DNA of 64,000 nucleotides from Carpediemonas membranifera (lineage: Eukaryota > Fornicata), in assembly GCA_019828565.1 (NCBI GenBank), contig JAHDYR010000035.1:1-64000 (forward strand), given 5' to 3'. The notes under the pieces were generated by a model, which saw only the letters and a program-made list of their open reading frames with translations, made no database searches and had not been told where the DNA came from. The translations under genes and the position numbers were made by a program. Of the stretch, positions 47,268 through 55,997 are shown piece after piece; the first letter of the stretch is position 1, and every line of letters starts with the position of its first letter.

Positions 47268-48507
47268 ATGGAGAATTATACCGCCGCAATGAAGGCTATA
47301 ATCGAGGAACTAAGCGATGAAGATGACATTGCCGCCCTCAAACGCGTCTTCCGCCACGTTATTCGCAAGCGTGCTCGTCGACGCGTTGGATCTACCGCCA
47401 ACTCCGACAACACGACTAATCAGTCCTCCATTGATGCTTCAACAACCGCTACGGGCTCAACAGTCAACGATCAGGAGCGCCAGCTCGATTCCAGCGTGGT
47501 TCCGGCAACCGTCGTCGGCGATTCGCGTCCGTCTCGCCGTGCTAGAGGCAAGCGCCGTATCGGCGTCCGTGATCGAGTTCTCCCGCCGGCAGTCACGGGC
47601 GCGGACGTGGTGTTCGAGCCTCCCCGCATTGATCGCGCCACACGGCTGCGGGGTGAGCTCGATCACGTCATCTCGACGGTCACGGCGACGTTATCGACAT
47701 TCTCATCGCATCTAGAGCTGTCAGTGCAGCCGTTCCTCGATGTGTTGATGAGCGGTGCGCTTAACCAGGCATCGCTGACCTCCGTTCAGCGCCTCGACGG
47801 TGGCGTCATCGCTCTGTCTGGGGCAGTCGATGACTACTATCTGCTTGTCGGCTTCCGCAAGTACTTCGATCTTGGCTCCGGTGTCAGCGACCGGGAGATC
47901 ATGAACCAGGTATTCAACGGTCGCCGTGCCGGCGATATCCGCCGGGAGGTCCTGGATGAGGCGGCACGCCTTCTTGCCGTTGGGGTCGACACGGCACGTA
48001 GCCACGTCCGCCGGCTCTATCTTCTTACGCATCATGTTCCGTATTATGCAGTGCTACAGCACGCGATCTGGAGCCGGGTGCTGCAGGGCCGGCAGTGCCT
48101 GTATCGATTTGCCAATGACTGCTACGCCCTTGCCTGCGCCGAGGAGCTGCCGACCCTCAGCCTCCCCCCGGTAGGTACCCCGGTTTCTTCGTCTTACACA
48201 GGATATGACCCGCTTTCAGGTCTACGAGCGCGACCGGTATTATCGCGTGCTGGCTGTGCGTGGTCACTGGTGGCTGTTCGTTGAGCAGGCCTACCGTGGT
48301 CGCGCTGGCTCCTTCTTGCTCCTTGTCGCCTACGACGGGTTCCCTGAAGCAAGTCTGACGCCGGTTAACGCAGACCTTGTCCGCATGGCTGTGGTCAACC
48401 AGTACCTCAGGGCTCATTCCGAGCTCTGGGACGTTCTGCCTGAGTCCCTGCAGGTAGAGTTGGAAGAAGTGGTGACCAGTGACGAGGAGTCTGCCGGTGA
48501 CGAGTAA
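47268..48507 (+). CDS. Antisense accessory protein of element B, one intron
   Basis: Exons 47268-48170 and 48202-48507 give about 402 aa. The N-terminus is acidic then very basic (RKRARRRVG), followed by a Ser/Thr-rich linker, a helical middle and a conserved C-terminal block. The C-terminal pattern DRYYRV...GSFLLLVAYDG...NADLVRMAVVNQYL plus an acidic tail (SDEESAGDE) matches the antisense protein of element A: DRYYTV, GSFVLILQYDG, NADLCLVR, EYL and an acidic end. No known domain, signal peptide or membrane helix was recognised. It converges on pol (62 bp between the stops). A DNA/RNA-binding or regulatory role is only a guess. Confidence 0.75.
48171..48201 (+). other. 31-nt intron in the antisense gene of element B
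   Basis: GTAGGT...CTTACACAG, phase 0. It joins SLPP to DMTRFQVYERDRYY, the start of the block conserved with element A. The unspliced frame loses this homology. Confidence 0.8.
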
Positions 48508-48569
48508 ATGTTCTGATGATCTTGGTTAGCGCCTTGATAGTCCGTTATTTACACGGCTATGTACAAGGG

Positions 48570-50855
48570 CTATCCGTCTGTATTGTTCGCCAGGAAGATG
48601 TCGAGAGCTGCGCAGTCCTTAACGTTCTTATATGGTTCCCACGTGGATTCTTCGTCCTCAAATCCGGCCCAGTGCACGAGGTACTTCTTCTGCGACATGG
48701 TACCTGACCCGCGTGCTGCTGAAATGCGGTCGACCAACCACTCGTCCCTGCTAGTTGCAGCGAGTTGCTGGATCTGGTCGTCAGTTAGTGTACCGGGGTT
48801 GAACCTTCGCACTCGTGCGGCATCGACCTTGATGGTCTTACCATTCGTGGGTGACTCTGCCATGTCTTGGACTTCATATGCCACGGTGACGCCTGATTGC
48901 TTGATGCTCTTAACGCGCCTCATCGGGCCTCTCCACCCTGGTGATAGTTTGTCAGGTGGGCGAGAGGGGTACTTGACCAAGACGTAACGACTCAGGATCT
49001 CCGTACGCGACGAGACGGCCTTCGACCACGCGTCCTCCTTCATCGCTTGGATGCGAGCCTTCGCCAGCTGAATTGCCGCGTCGGCGGCTGCCCGGTGTGA
49101 CTGCTTGGCGCTCGCTGACGCTTGCTTGGTAACGTATATTGAGCTGGGCACGGTGAGGTTATATCCCAGGACGATCTCAGCCGGTGATAGGCGGGTTGGG
49201 ACTCGCGGCGTGGCGTTGATGATAAAGCTCGCGACAGGCAGGTGATGTATCCAGTTAGAGTCTCTTAGGTGGAACTTGCGTGCCTTCAAGATGCGTAAAA
49301 CCTCCTTGTTGGCTCGCTCCACCATCCCGTTTGACTGTGGATGGTGGGCCGTAGTGATGTGCGTATCAAAGCCCAACTCCTTGGACAACCGTTGGAATAG
49401 CTTGTTGTTAAACTCCGGCCCTCCATCGGACTGTAACACCTCTGGGCACCCGAAGCGCAGTACCCAGTTGTTGACGAATGCGTCAGCTGCTGCTTCGGCT
49501 GTGGTCCCGGAGACGGCAACCAGCTCGGTCCACCGTGAGCACATGTCGACCATGACCGTAATGTGCGTCATACCGTCCCGCGTTGGGAATGGCCCCATAG
49601 TGTCGATCGCTACGCGTTTGAACGGGGTCTCTACAGCCGTATGTAACCCGGCCACAGTCTGCTCGGGTGGTCGTTCTAGCACTTGGCACGTGGGGCAATG
49701 AGAGATGAACTCGTCCACAGCTGAGCGGGATACGCTCAACCCGTCGGCTCTCAGTCTGTCGATTGTCTGTCTTCTCGAGAAATGAGCGCCTGCCATCTCG
49801 TGTGCCTTCTTAATCTGATCAGTGGTCGCCTGGGAGCGTACGGTGAAAACTCTCGATAGTCCGTCGGCTCCGGCGTTGTCTAAACCTGCAACGTGCTCAA
49901 TACCGAAGTCTAAGTCGGACAGGGTGTCAGCCCATCGCTTGACCTTGGCGTTAACGCTCCGGAACATGAACAGGAGGTTCCTGTGGTCGGTCAGGATTGT
50001 GAAATGGCCCCAACTGAGGAACTTGCGCCAGCGTTGCACGGCAGCTATAATGGCGTACGCCTCCTTCTCACTGGTAGACCATCTCGACTGCACCTCATTA
50101 AAGGCCTTACTCATATAGCATACTGGCCTACCCTCTTGGAGGAGTACTGCACCGTAGCCGAGCCCTGAGGCATCAGTCATAATAGTGTGCTCCTTAGTCG
50201 CGTCGAAGATGGCGAGTGCGTCCGCCGATGTGAGAGCATCCTTGATCTTCTTCAGCGCTGCGTCCTGTTCAGGCTGGCCGATAGGCCTGCACCCGGCCAT
50301 TGCCTCAGTCAAGGGGAGGGCGATCTCGGCGAAACGGTCCACGTGATCTCTGAAATAGTTCAGAAAGCCTACTAAGCCCTGCATCCCACGGACGCTCTTG
50401 GGCAACTGGAGCTCTGCAATGTCGGCTACCCGGTCGGGGGCGATGTGTTTCTGCCCCTCGGAGATTACCCAACCTAGGAACTCGACCTCGGCACGGCCAA
50501 ACTGGCATTTCTCCCTATTGAGCTGTAACTTTGTCTCGCGTGCGCGAAGGAGGACCTTGCGGAGATTCTGGAGATATTCCTCTTCGCTTGCCCCGAAGAT
50601 GATGATGTCGTCAATGTATATATAACAGGCTGTGCCGACCAGCCCCCGGAAGGCGGACTCCATAGCCCGCTGGAAATGGGCTCCAGCATTGCGTAGCCCA
50701 AAGGGCATCCGGCAGTACTCGTACTGCCCCAGAGCCGTAGTAAATGCGGTGTACTGGCGGCAGCGCTCGGTCAGCTCGACTTGGTGGTAACCGGCGGAGA
50801 GGTCGAGGGTTGCGAAGACCTTCTTCCCCGCTAGCTGGGGAGATAACCTCGTCAA
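48570..50855 (-). CDS. pol: Pol of element B: RT, RNase H, integrase, chromodomain
   Basis: RT from motif A (TLDLSAGYHQVEL) with MPFGLRNAGAHF and YIDD; RNase H with MTDASGLGYG and TDHRNLLF. The integrase zinc domain has H...H...CPTC, and the core has Asp in VAIDTMGPFP, Asp in LQSDGGPEF and Glu in GMVERANKEV. A chromodomain ends the protein (KKYLVHWAGFEDEESTWEPY). The protein's N-terminal part (protease and RT fingers) is in another frame (50852-51514 onward), so a one-base shift interrupts RT near 50850. Confidence 0.92.
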   Translation of the reverse strand: MTRLSPQLAGKKVFATLDLSAGYHQVELTERCRQYTAFTTALGQYEYCRMPFGLRNAGAHFQRAMESAFRGLVGTACYIYIDDIIIFGASEEEYLQNLRKVLLRARETKLQLNREKCQFGRAEVEFLGWVISEGQKHIAPDRVADIAELQLPKSVRGMQGLVGFLNYFRDHVDRFAEIALPLTEAMAGCRPIGQPEQDAALKKIKDALTSADALAIFDATKEHTIMTDASGLGYGAVLLQEGRPVCYMSKAFNEVQSRWSTSEKEAYAIIAAVQRWRKFLSWGHFTILTDHRNLLFMFRSVNAKVKRWADTLSDLDFGIEHVAGLDNAGADGLSRVFTVRSQATTDQIKKAHEMAGAHFSRRQTIDRLRADGLSVSRSAVDEFISHCPTCQVLERPPEQTVAGLHTAVETPFKRVAIDTMGPFPTRDGMTHITVMVDMCSRWTELVAVSGTTAEAAADAFVNNWVLRFGCPEVLQSDGGPEFNNKLFQRLSKELGFDTHITTAHHPQSNGMVERANKEVLRILKARKFHLRDSNWIHHLPVASFIINATPRVPTRLSPAEIVLGYNLTVPSSIYVTKQASASAKQSHRAAADAAIQLAKARIQAMKEDAWSKAVSSRTEILSRYVLVKYPSRPPDKLSPGWRGPMRRVKSIKQSGVTVAYEVQDMAESPTNGKTIKVDAARVRRFNPGTLTDDQIQQLAATSRDEWLVDRISAARGSGTMSQKKYLVHWAGFEDEESTWEPYKNVKDCAALDIFLANNTDG

Positions 50856-51804
50856 TACGAGGTATGGGGGTAGTTGAAAGGTTCGGTGATGTCGTTAATT
50901 TGTCTGAAGTCAACTACGAATCGGGACTTACCCCCTTTCTTGGGTACTGTCATCGCGGGCGAAGCGTAAGGCGATTGACAGGCACGGATAAATCTCTTCG
51001 CCAGGAGAGCGTCAATGTGCTCCTTGACGACGGCTACCTTCGCCGGGGGGATGTAGTATGGTCGCGCGTTCACGACCCTGTCACTCTTCAGGATCAAGTC
51101 GTACGGTTCGAGCTTGCTTGGCTCGTTGCGATCTTCGAACACTGCGCTGAACTCCTTGAGAATCTTGGCCTGTGTATCGCTCGTAGTGGGGTTCAACTGG
51201 TAGACGGCAGCGTCGAACTTGGCGGGCGACGGAATGTCCAGCTCGTCGCTACCCTCCTTGTTCCACTCAGCCTGAGGGAGTATACCCAACTCAACCATAT
51301 GGGGGTACCCTAGGATCAGGTCGAAGTCGGTGTCGAGTAGAAGTAGCTCGGCGTTAAATGTACAAGTGCGCGGGGTGAACGATGATGGTTGCAGCTTAAT
51401 CGTAGCGTTGACTCGACCCTGTGACTGTTTCTCGCCGCCTGCTGTTGCGACACGCTCCTGCGTGGTGGAGATGACCTCGAGCTTGGCTGCGTGGCGAGGG
51501 TGGATGCTTGACACGTTAGCTCCCGAGTCTAATAACGCTGTCAGCTTCTGCTTGCCTACTGAAACCGGAACGAGTGGTAGGTTGATCTTGGACTTGGACT
51601 GATCTGCACTGATAGAGAGAGAATATTGCGGAGATTTATCCCGACAATATCTCTCCAGGTGACCAGTCTTCTTGCAGATCGAGCACGTGTGCTTCGGCTT
51701 GGGGCACTTGTGCCATGCGTGCTTGCCGCCGCAGTTCCAGCAGGTGTAGTCGCGCTTCTTGTCAGTGCTACTGGGATGGGGCTTACGCTCTGACTTATCC
51801 CGGT
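50852..51804 (-). CDS. pol: Zinc knuckles, protease and RT start of element B
   Basis: This frame encodes two CCHC-type knuckles (CWNCGGKHAWHKC with a 3-residue middle spacing, and CSICKKTGHLERYC). Next come protease DSGA in ALLDSGANVSSI and LILGYPHMVELG, then the RT N-terminus (YYIPPAKVAVVKEHIDALL, KSRFVVDFRQIND). It stops in RT, where the next ORF takes over. The first codons overlap the end of the gag frame near 51800-51830, another one-base shift. Confidence 0.8.
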
Positions 51805-52503
51805 TCAGCGTCTTGTTGCTTCCCTCCTCAGACGGCAGCGGCTGGCGATAAGGATGGCCGTTGCGGCCTGCTCTCTTCTGTTACCGCTAGGATGGCCGCC
51901 TGTCGGGTGAATGCTCTTGGGGTGCTTCTGTCCGTCTCCCAGGTACGCTTCTCTCAGCTCTTCGCCGTCCCGCAGCTCGGTGCTAATGGCGAGTACCTGA
52001 GGCATGGCATCACTCAGAGTGGAATCTTCGATCAACTCTTGAATGCGGTACATAGTTCTGCCTGTTCCCTGCTTGAAGCAGCGGGCGTACGTCTTACACA
52101 GTGTCTCCTGTGATGACTCGGGTTGCAGAATAGCCAGCAATGTCTGAAAGCGCTTGTTGATGCGTACCACCTCGCTAGGCGTGAAGGATGTGGCGTTCAA
52201 GCGGAAGTATTCAAGCCTTGCTACTTCGTGGCGTGGTCTAAAGGCCTTGCCGAGACGCTTGACACAAGCGATGTCTTGTTCGCGCCGGCGTGTAGTCTTG
52301 GTCTTGATGAGTGCCACGGGAGGGTCGTTGTCGTCCGTGCCGAGTACTCCGTCAACGTAGTCACGGACGCAGCTGTCTATTAGGCGGTCTGAGCGCTGTT
52401 TTCCGCCGAGTGCTCGATAATCTTGGAGCGCTTCCACGAACGTGACTAATTCAGCCACGGACGTGCCCTTTAGTATCGGCGCTTTGGCCTTCCCGTATAC
52501 CAT
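51805..52503 (-). CDS. gag: Gag (capsid) of element B
   Basis: Starts MVYGKAKAP at 52503, 20 nt from the LTR. The capsid-like helical region (VAELVTFVEALQDYRALGG, VVRINKRFQTLLAILQPE) is homologous to the gag of A (DALLDFADNLHDHRALGG, VARVNRRFNLLLKLVQPE). After about 51830 the frame reads an Arg-rich tail with no homology, while the true continuation into the zinc knuckles is one frame over. Confidence 0.85.
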   Translation of the reverse strand: MVYGKAKAPILKGTSVAELVTFVEALQDYRALGGKQRSDRLIDSCVRDYVDGVLGTDDNDPPVALIKTKTTRRREQDIACVKRLGKAFRPRHEVARLEYFRLNATSFTPSEVVRINKRFQTLLAILQPESSQETLCKTYARCFKQGTGRTMYRIQELIEDSTLSDAMPQVLAISTELRDGEELREAYLGDGQKHPKSIHPTGGHPSGNRREQAATAILIASRCRLRREATRR

Positions 52504-52513
52504 GTTGGTGGGA

Positions 52514-52523
52514 TTAGTACTAA
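52514..52523. promoter_or_regulatory. Palindrome at the primer-binding position of element B
   Basis: TTAGTACTAA directly follows the 5' LTR (minus strand), with the gag ATG 11 nt beyond. The dyad extends to 12 nt if one flanking base on each side is counted (ATTAGTACTAAT). Confidence 0.6.
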
Positions 52524-52648
52524 TGTAGCCTTATGGCTAGGGAAAGATTGTTTTAATATAAGAAAACCCATGATGTGGTGAATATGGTCAATACTATATA
52601 AATCTATGAAATGGTAATCCTATGTAACATTGGGTAAGACCCACTGCA
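52524..52648 (-). repeat. 5' LTR of element B (125 bp)
   Basis: Identical to 41986-42110. Confidence 0.95.
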
Positions 52649-52843
52649 ACGTCAGCATTTCACCAAAGGCCTGGACGGTGCCACCCGACCGCCAACGGTG
52701 ACTCATAGGGCTGGCAACCCCATGGCCTGAGTGCTTTCGCATCTAGCTGAACGAAATCAAAATGATGGTATCATGATCTAACTGCGGTACCGCTATGTGA
52801 GCTCTGTTTCAAAAATGGTGAAACGTGACGGAGAGGCTTACCA

Positions 52844-52871
52844 CTGCCCCTCCACGGCCTTCCTAGGCCGT
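52844..52871 (-). promoter_or_regulatory. PPT 2 and hairpin, element A
   Basis: On minus: ACGGCCT-AGGA-AGGCCGT (52871-52854), a 7-bp stem, directly followed by GGAGGGGCAG (52853-52844). Confidence 0.75.
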
Positions 52872-53202
52872 CTTCACAAACCTTATACGTGTTATATGCC
52901 ATTCCATGTAATTCGAAGGCCAAGAACGATTGCTCTAGCAAACACTGCCAATGCTGAGCCCTTATCGCTCATAATCACACAGACGCCGAAAAACGTACTT
53001 AGAAGCTCCAATTCGGCTCCGTTGAGGAGTTCTGAGGCTTCTAATTTTCTGCGTCCAACTGTACTTGAATAACAACATCAAACTGACCGGAAGGAGCACT
53101 AGGAAGCTCCTAATGCCTTATTACCGACAATAAATGCATGCTTGAAGACTAAGATGACCTTGTTAGTTGTTCCTTCGACCGTTTCCGAGAAAAGTGCAGG
53201 AT
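52872..53202. other. Upstream region of the antisense gene in element A
   Basis: No supported gene. It contains TGAATAACAACATCAA (53066-53081), shared with element B. Confidence 0.45.
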
Positions 53203-54308
53203 ATGTCGCCGTCAACTCATTTGATGTCGGACAACACAGCCGTAGAGGCCGTTCTGAAGGAAATTCGTGCCAAAAATCACCGAACTTGGTGATGAAGATC
53301 TGGCTAGGCCACTTATTGTTGCCCATACGTCCGTTTGTCGTTCCCTTCGCGCTCAGAAGTATCGTGGACGCAAGCGCATGGTCACCGACAATCTGTAAGT
53401 AACAAACATCAACCGTGAGGTTATATAGTCACCGCGTGCAAGCCTCAGAACGCATCACTCGCACCCTGACGATGACGACTCTGATGCCCCACGACATCAA
53501 GGCCGAGGTTGCCCGACGCCTGGAAGGTTACACCAACTCCATCGAGCTGCCGCTCCAGCGAATCTTTGACGCTATTGAGCAAGGTCGTCTGAACGACGCA
53601 GCCGTAGTGCAGGACGTGAAGCTGACCCAGCAGGTCTTGGCTCTCGTGGCTCACTGCCAGGTCGCGCTTGCCGGTGTGAGGGCCCACCTCAAGCTCGGCA
53701 GGAAGCGCTTGACCGATGGCGACATCGTGTCGGCCGCGATCCGGGGCCGCGACATCACGCTGGGTGGGTCTTCACCCGGTAATGGTCACTACTCTGCAGC
53801 TCTCGTGGCGGCTGTGCGGACTGCCGGCGGGGTCAAGTCAGACACTACAGCGCGCGGATATCTTAACCGCCTGTTGGTCCTCGTCCTCGCACCGGACTAC
53901 TTCCGTGTCGCTGTCTACGGCATCAGCCGGCGCATCCCGGCTCCCAACGACTTCTGGGCAACCCTGGTCAGCCGCTTGTGCCACGACGGCTACCTGCCCG
54001 CCATTGGCGATGAGGCTCACTGGGAGCCGCTTCAGGTCTCTGATCCGGACCGCTACTACACTGTCACGTGCGTAGTCCGTCACGAGTATCTGAAGACGAC
54101 TTGTGGTCCCGGGTCTTTTGTGTTGATCCTGCAGTATGACGGATACTCGGGACTCAGCATCGTGTCCCTCAACGCTGATCTCTGCCTTGTCCGGTGTGTG
54201 CGAGAGTACTTGGCTGAGAACGCCCTTGAGCGCCACGCTGACCCGACTTGGTTGGTCGAGCTGACGGACACGGAGGAGACGGAAGACGAGGAATCTAGCT
54301 CTGAATAA
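53203..54308 (+). CDS. Antisense accessory protein of element A, one intron, one apparent shift
   Basis: Exons about 53203-53394 and 53429-54308. Exon 1 starts MSPSTHLMSDN and changes frame once at a run of five As (53272-53276), after which LGDEDLARP and a basic stretch (YRGRKRM) parallel the N-terminus of the B protein (LSDEDDIAAL, RKRARRR). Exon 2 has a helical middle and the conserved block DRYYTV...GSFVLILQYDG...NADLCLVR with an acidic end (TEDEESSSE). No known domain was recognised. It converges on pol, 42 bp between the stops. The A-run shift may be mutation or assembly error. Without exon 1, translation could start at 53472. Confidence 0.7.
53395..53428 (+). other. 34-nt intron in the antisense gene of element A
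   Basis: GTAAGT...TTATATAG, phase 2. It joins TDNL to HRVQASERIT. The 3' end lacks the YTYAC motif of the other introns. Confidence 0.6.
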
Positions 54309-54350
54309 ATCGTTTGTTCCTCGAGGATACAGCTTCGATGTTGAGAAGTT

Positions 54351-55997
54351 TTACAGACCGTCACGCTTGGCTTGGTCAGACTTCAAATATGTATCGAGGG
54401 CTTCCAAATCTTTGACGTGCGAATAAGGTTCGAATGAAGCCTCTGAATCCTCGAATCCGACCCAGTGTACGAGGTACTCGCGCCTTGACTTGGGGCCCGA
54501 GCCTCTAGAGCGTGAGATGCGCTCGACATGCCACTCATCGACGGAAGCGGCTGCGAGGTCATAGATCTGTTGCTCCGAGAGCTTGCCTGGGTCAAATCTT
54601 CGCACACGTGCCGCGTCTACCTTGATAGTTGGACCGTCCGCTGACTGACTGAGGTCTTGGACCTCATATGCGACGACAACACCATCACGTTTGACGGCTG
54701 CGACACGCCTCATGGGGCCGCGCCAGCCCGGGGCTAGCTTGCTCGGTGGTCTTGGGTAGTATTTGACCAGCACGAAACGGCTCAATATCTCGCTTCTCGA
54801 TGAGGTTGCCTTTGCGAGAGCGTCTTCGCGCATGGCTCTAATCCTTGCTTTGGCGAGTTGGATGGCGGCATCGGCTGCGGCTAGCTTCGACTGTGGCGGA
54901 CCAGCCGAGGCGGCATCCGTGATATAGATCGATGACGGTATTGATAAGTTGGCGCCAAACATGATCTCGGCCGGAGTCAACCGGGTCGGGATCCTGGGCA
55001 TTGAGTTGACCAAGAATTGGGCGACTGGTAGGTGTGCTACCCAATCGTTATTCCTTAACTCCAGCTTCCTGGCTCTGAGGATGCGTTCGACCTCCTTGTT
55101 CGCGCGTTCGACGACACCGTTGCTCTGGGGATGGTATGCTGTCGTTATGTGGACGTCGAACCCCATCTCTTCGGAGAGGCGTTTGAACAGAGCGTTTTTG
55201 AACTCTGAGCCCCCATCCGATTGGACGACTTCGGGGCATCCGTATCGTAGAATCCAGGTGTTGACCAATGCGTTGGCTGCGTCTTTGGCTGAGGTGCTGT
55301 TGACCGGGACTAGCTCTGTCCAGCGGGAGCACATGTCGATCATTACTGTCACGTAGGACAGGCCGTTGACCGTCGGTAGCGGACCCATGGTGTCAATGGC
55401 CACACGCCGGAACGGGAGGTCTACAGCTGTATGCAGGCCGTCGGGCGTATCAACAGGAGGGCGGGCCAAGACTTGGCACTCTGGACACGCGGTAATCACG
55501 TCGTCTACGACTTGACGGGAGACAGACAAACCGTCGGCCCTAAGTTGCTCGGTTGTCATCCGGCGAGACAGATGAGCTCCTGCTGTGAGATGAGCGCGGG
55601 ATACCTGATCCCTCGACGCCTGTTGCATGGAGAATACTCTCGAGAGACCGTCGGCTCCACCGTTGTCCAGACCGGCGATGTGCTGTAGGGTGAAATCTAA
55701 ATCGGCGATCGAATCAGCCCACCGGCGGACCTTGGCGTTGGTGGACCGGTACATATAGAGTAGGTTCCGGTGATCCGTGAGAATAGTAAAGCTCTCCCAG
55801 CACAGGAACTTGCGCCATCGTTGTAACGCTGCCACGATAGCGTAGGCTTCTTTCTCACCGGTACACCAGCGTGACTGGACGTCGTTGAACGCACGCGACA
55901 TATAGCAAACTGGTCGGCCCTCTTGGAGTAAGACTGCTCCGTACCCGACATCGGATGCGTCAGTCATGACGGTGTGAGGCTTAGTCGCGTCGAACAT
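54351..55997 (-). CDS. pol: Pol of element A: RNase H, integrase, chromodomain
   Basis: RNase H (MTDASDVGYG, TDHRNLLYM), integrase zinc domain (H...H...CPEC) and core with Asp in VAIDTMGPLP, Asp in VQSDGGSEF and Glu in GVVERANKEV. A chromodomain ends the protein (EYLVHWVGFEDSEASFEPY). The RT is in the ORF upstream (55981-57534); a one-base shift near 56040-56070 separates them. Confidence 0.92.
   Translation of the reverse strand: MFDATKPHTVMTDASDVGYGAVLLQEGRPVCYMSRAFNDVQSRWCTGEKEAYAIVAALQRWRKFLCWESFTILTDHRNLLYMYRSTNAKVRRWADSIADLDFTLQHIAGLDNGGADGLSRVFSMQQASRDQVSRAHLTAGAHLSRRMTTEQLRADGLSVSRQVVDDVITACPECQVLARPPVDTPDGLHTAVDLPFRRVAIDTMGPLPTVNGLSYVTVMIDMCSRWTELVPVNSTSAKDAANALVNTWILRYGCPEVVQSDGGSEFKNALFKRLSEEMGFDVHITTAYHPQSNGVVERANKEVERILRARKLELRNNDWVAHLPVAQFLVNSMPRIPTRLTPAEIMFGANLSIPSSIYITDAASAGPPQSKLAAADAAIQLAKARIRAMREDALAKATSSRSEILSRFVLVKYYPRPPSKLAPGWRGPMRRVAAVKRDGVVVAYEVQDLSQSADGPTIKVDAARVRRFDPGKLSEQQIYDLAAASVDEWHVERISRSRGSGPKSRREYLVHWVGFEDSEASFEPYSHVKDLEALDTYLKSDQAKRDGL

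Larger units (their letters stand above)
41986..52648 (-). mobile_element. Element B: chromovirus with antisense accessory gene, hosting C
   Basis: Identical 125-bp LTRs lie at 41986-42110 and 52524-52648, flanked by acgt on both sides (41982-41985, 52649-52652). On minus: LTR, palindrome, gag, protease, pol with chromodomain, antisense gene (47268-48507), hairpin-PPT 2 and hairpin-PPT 1. C is inserted between the two PPTs. Confidence 0.92.

Noticed and set aside
53142-53402. 86-aa ORF before the antisense gene of A
   Set aside because: Different frame from the exon-1 sequence that parallels the N-terminus of the B protein.
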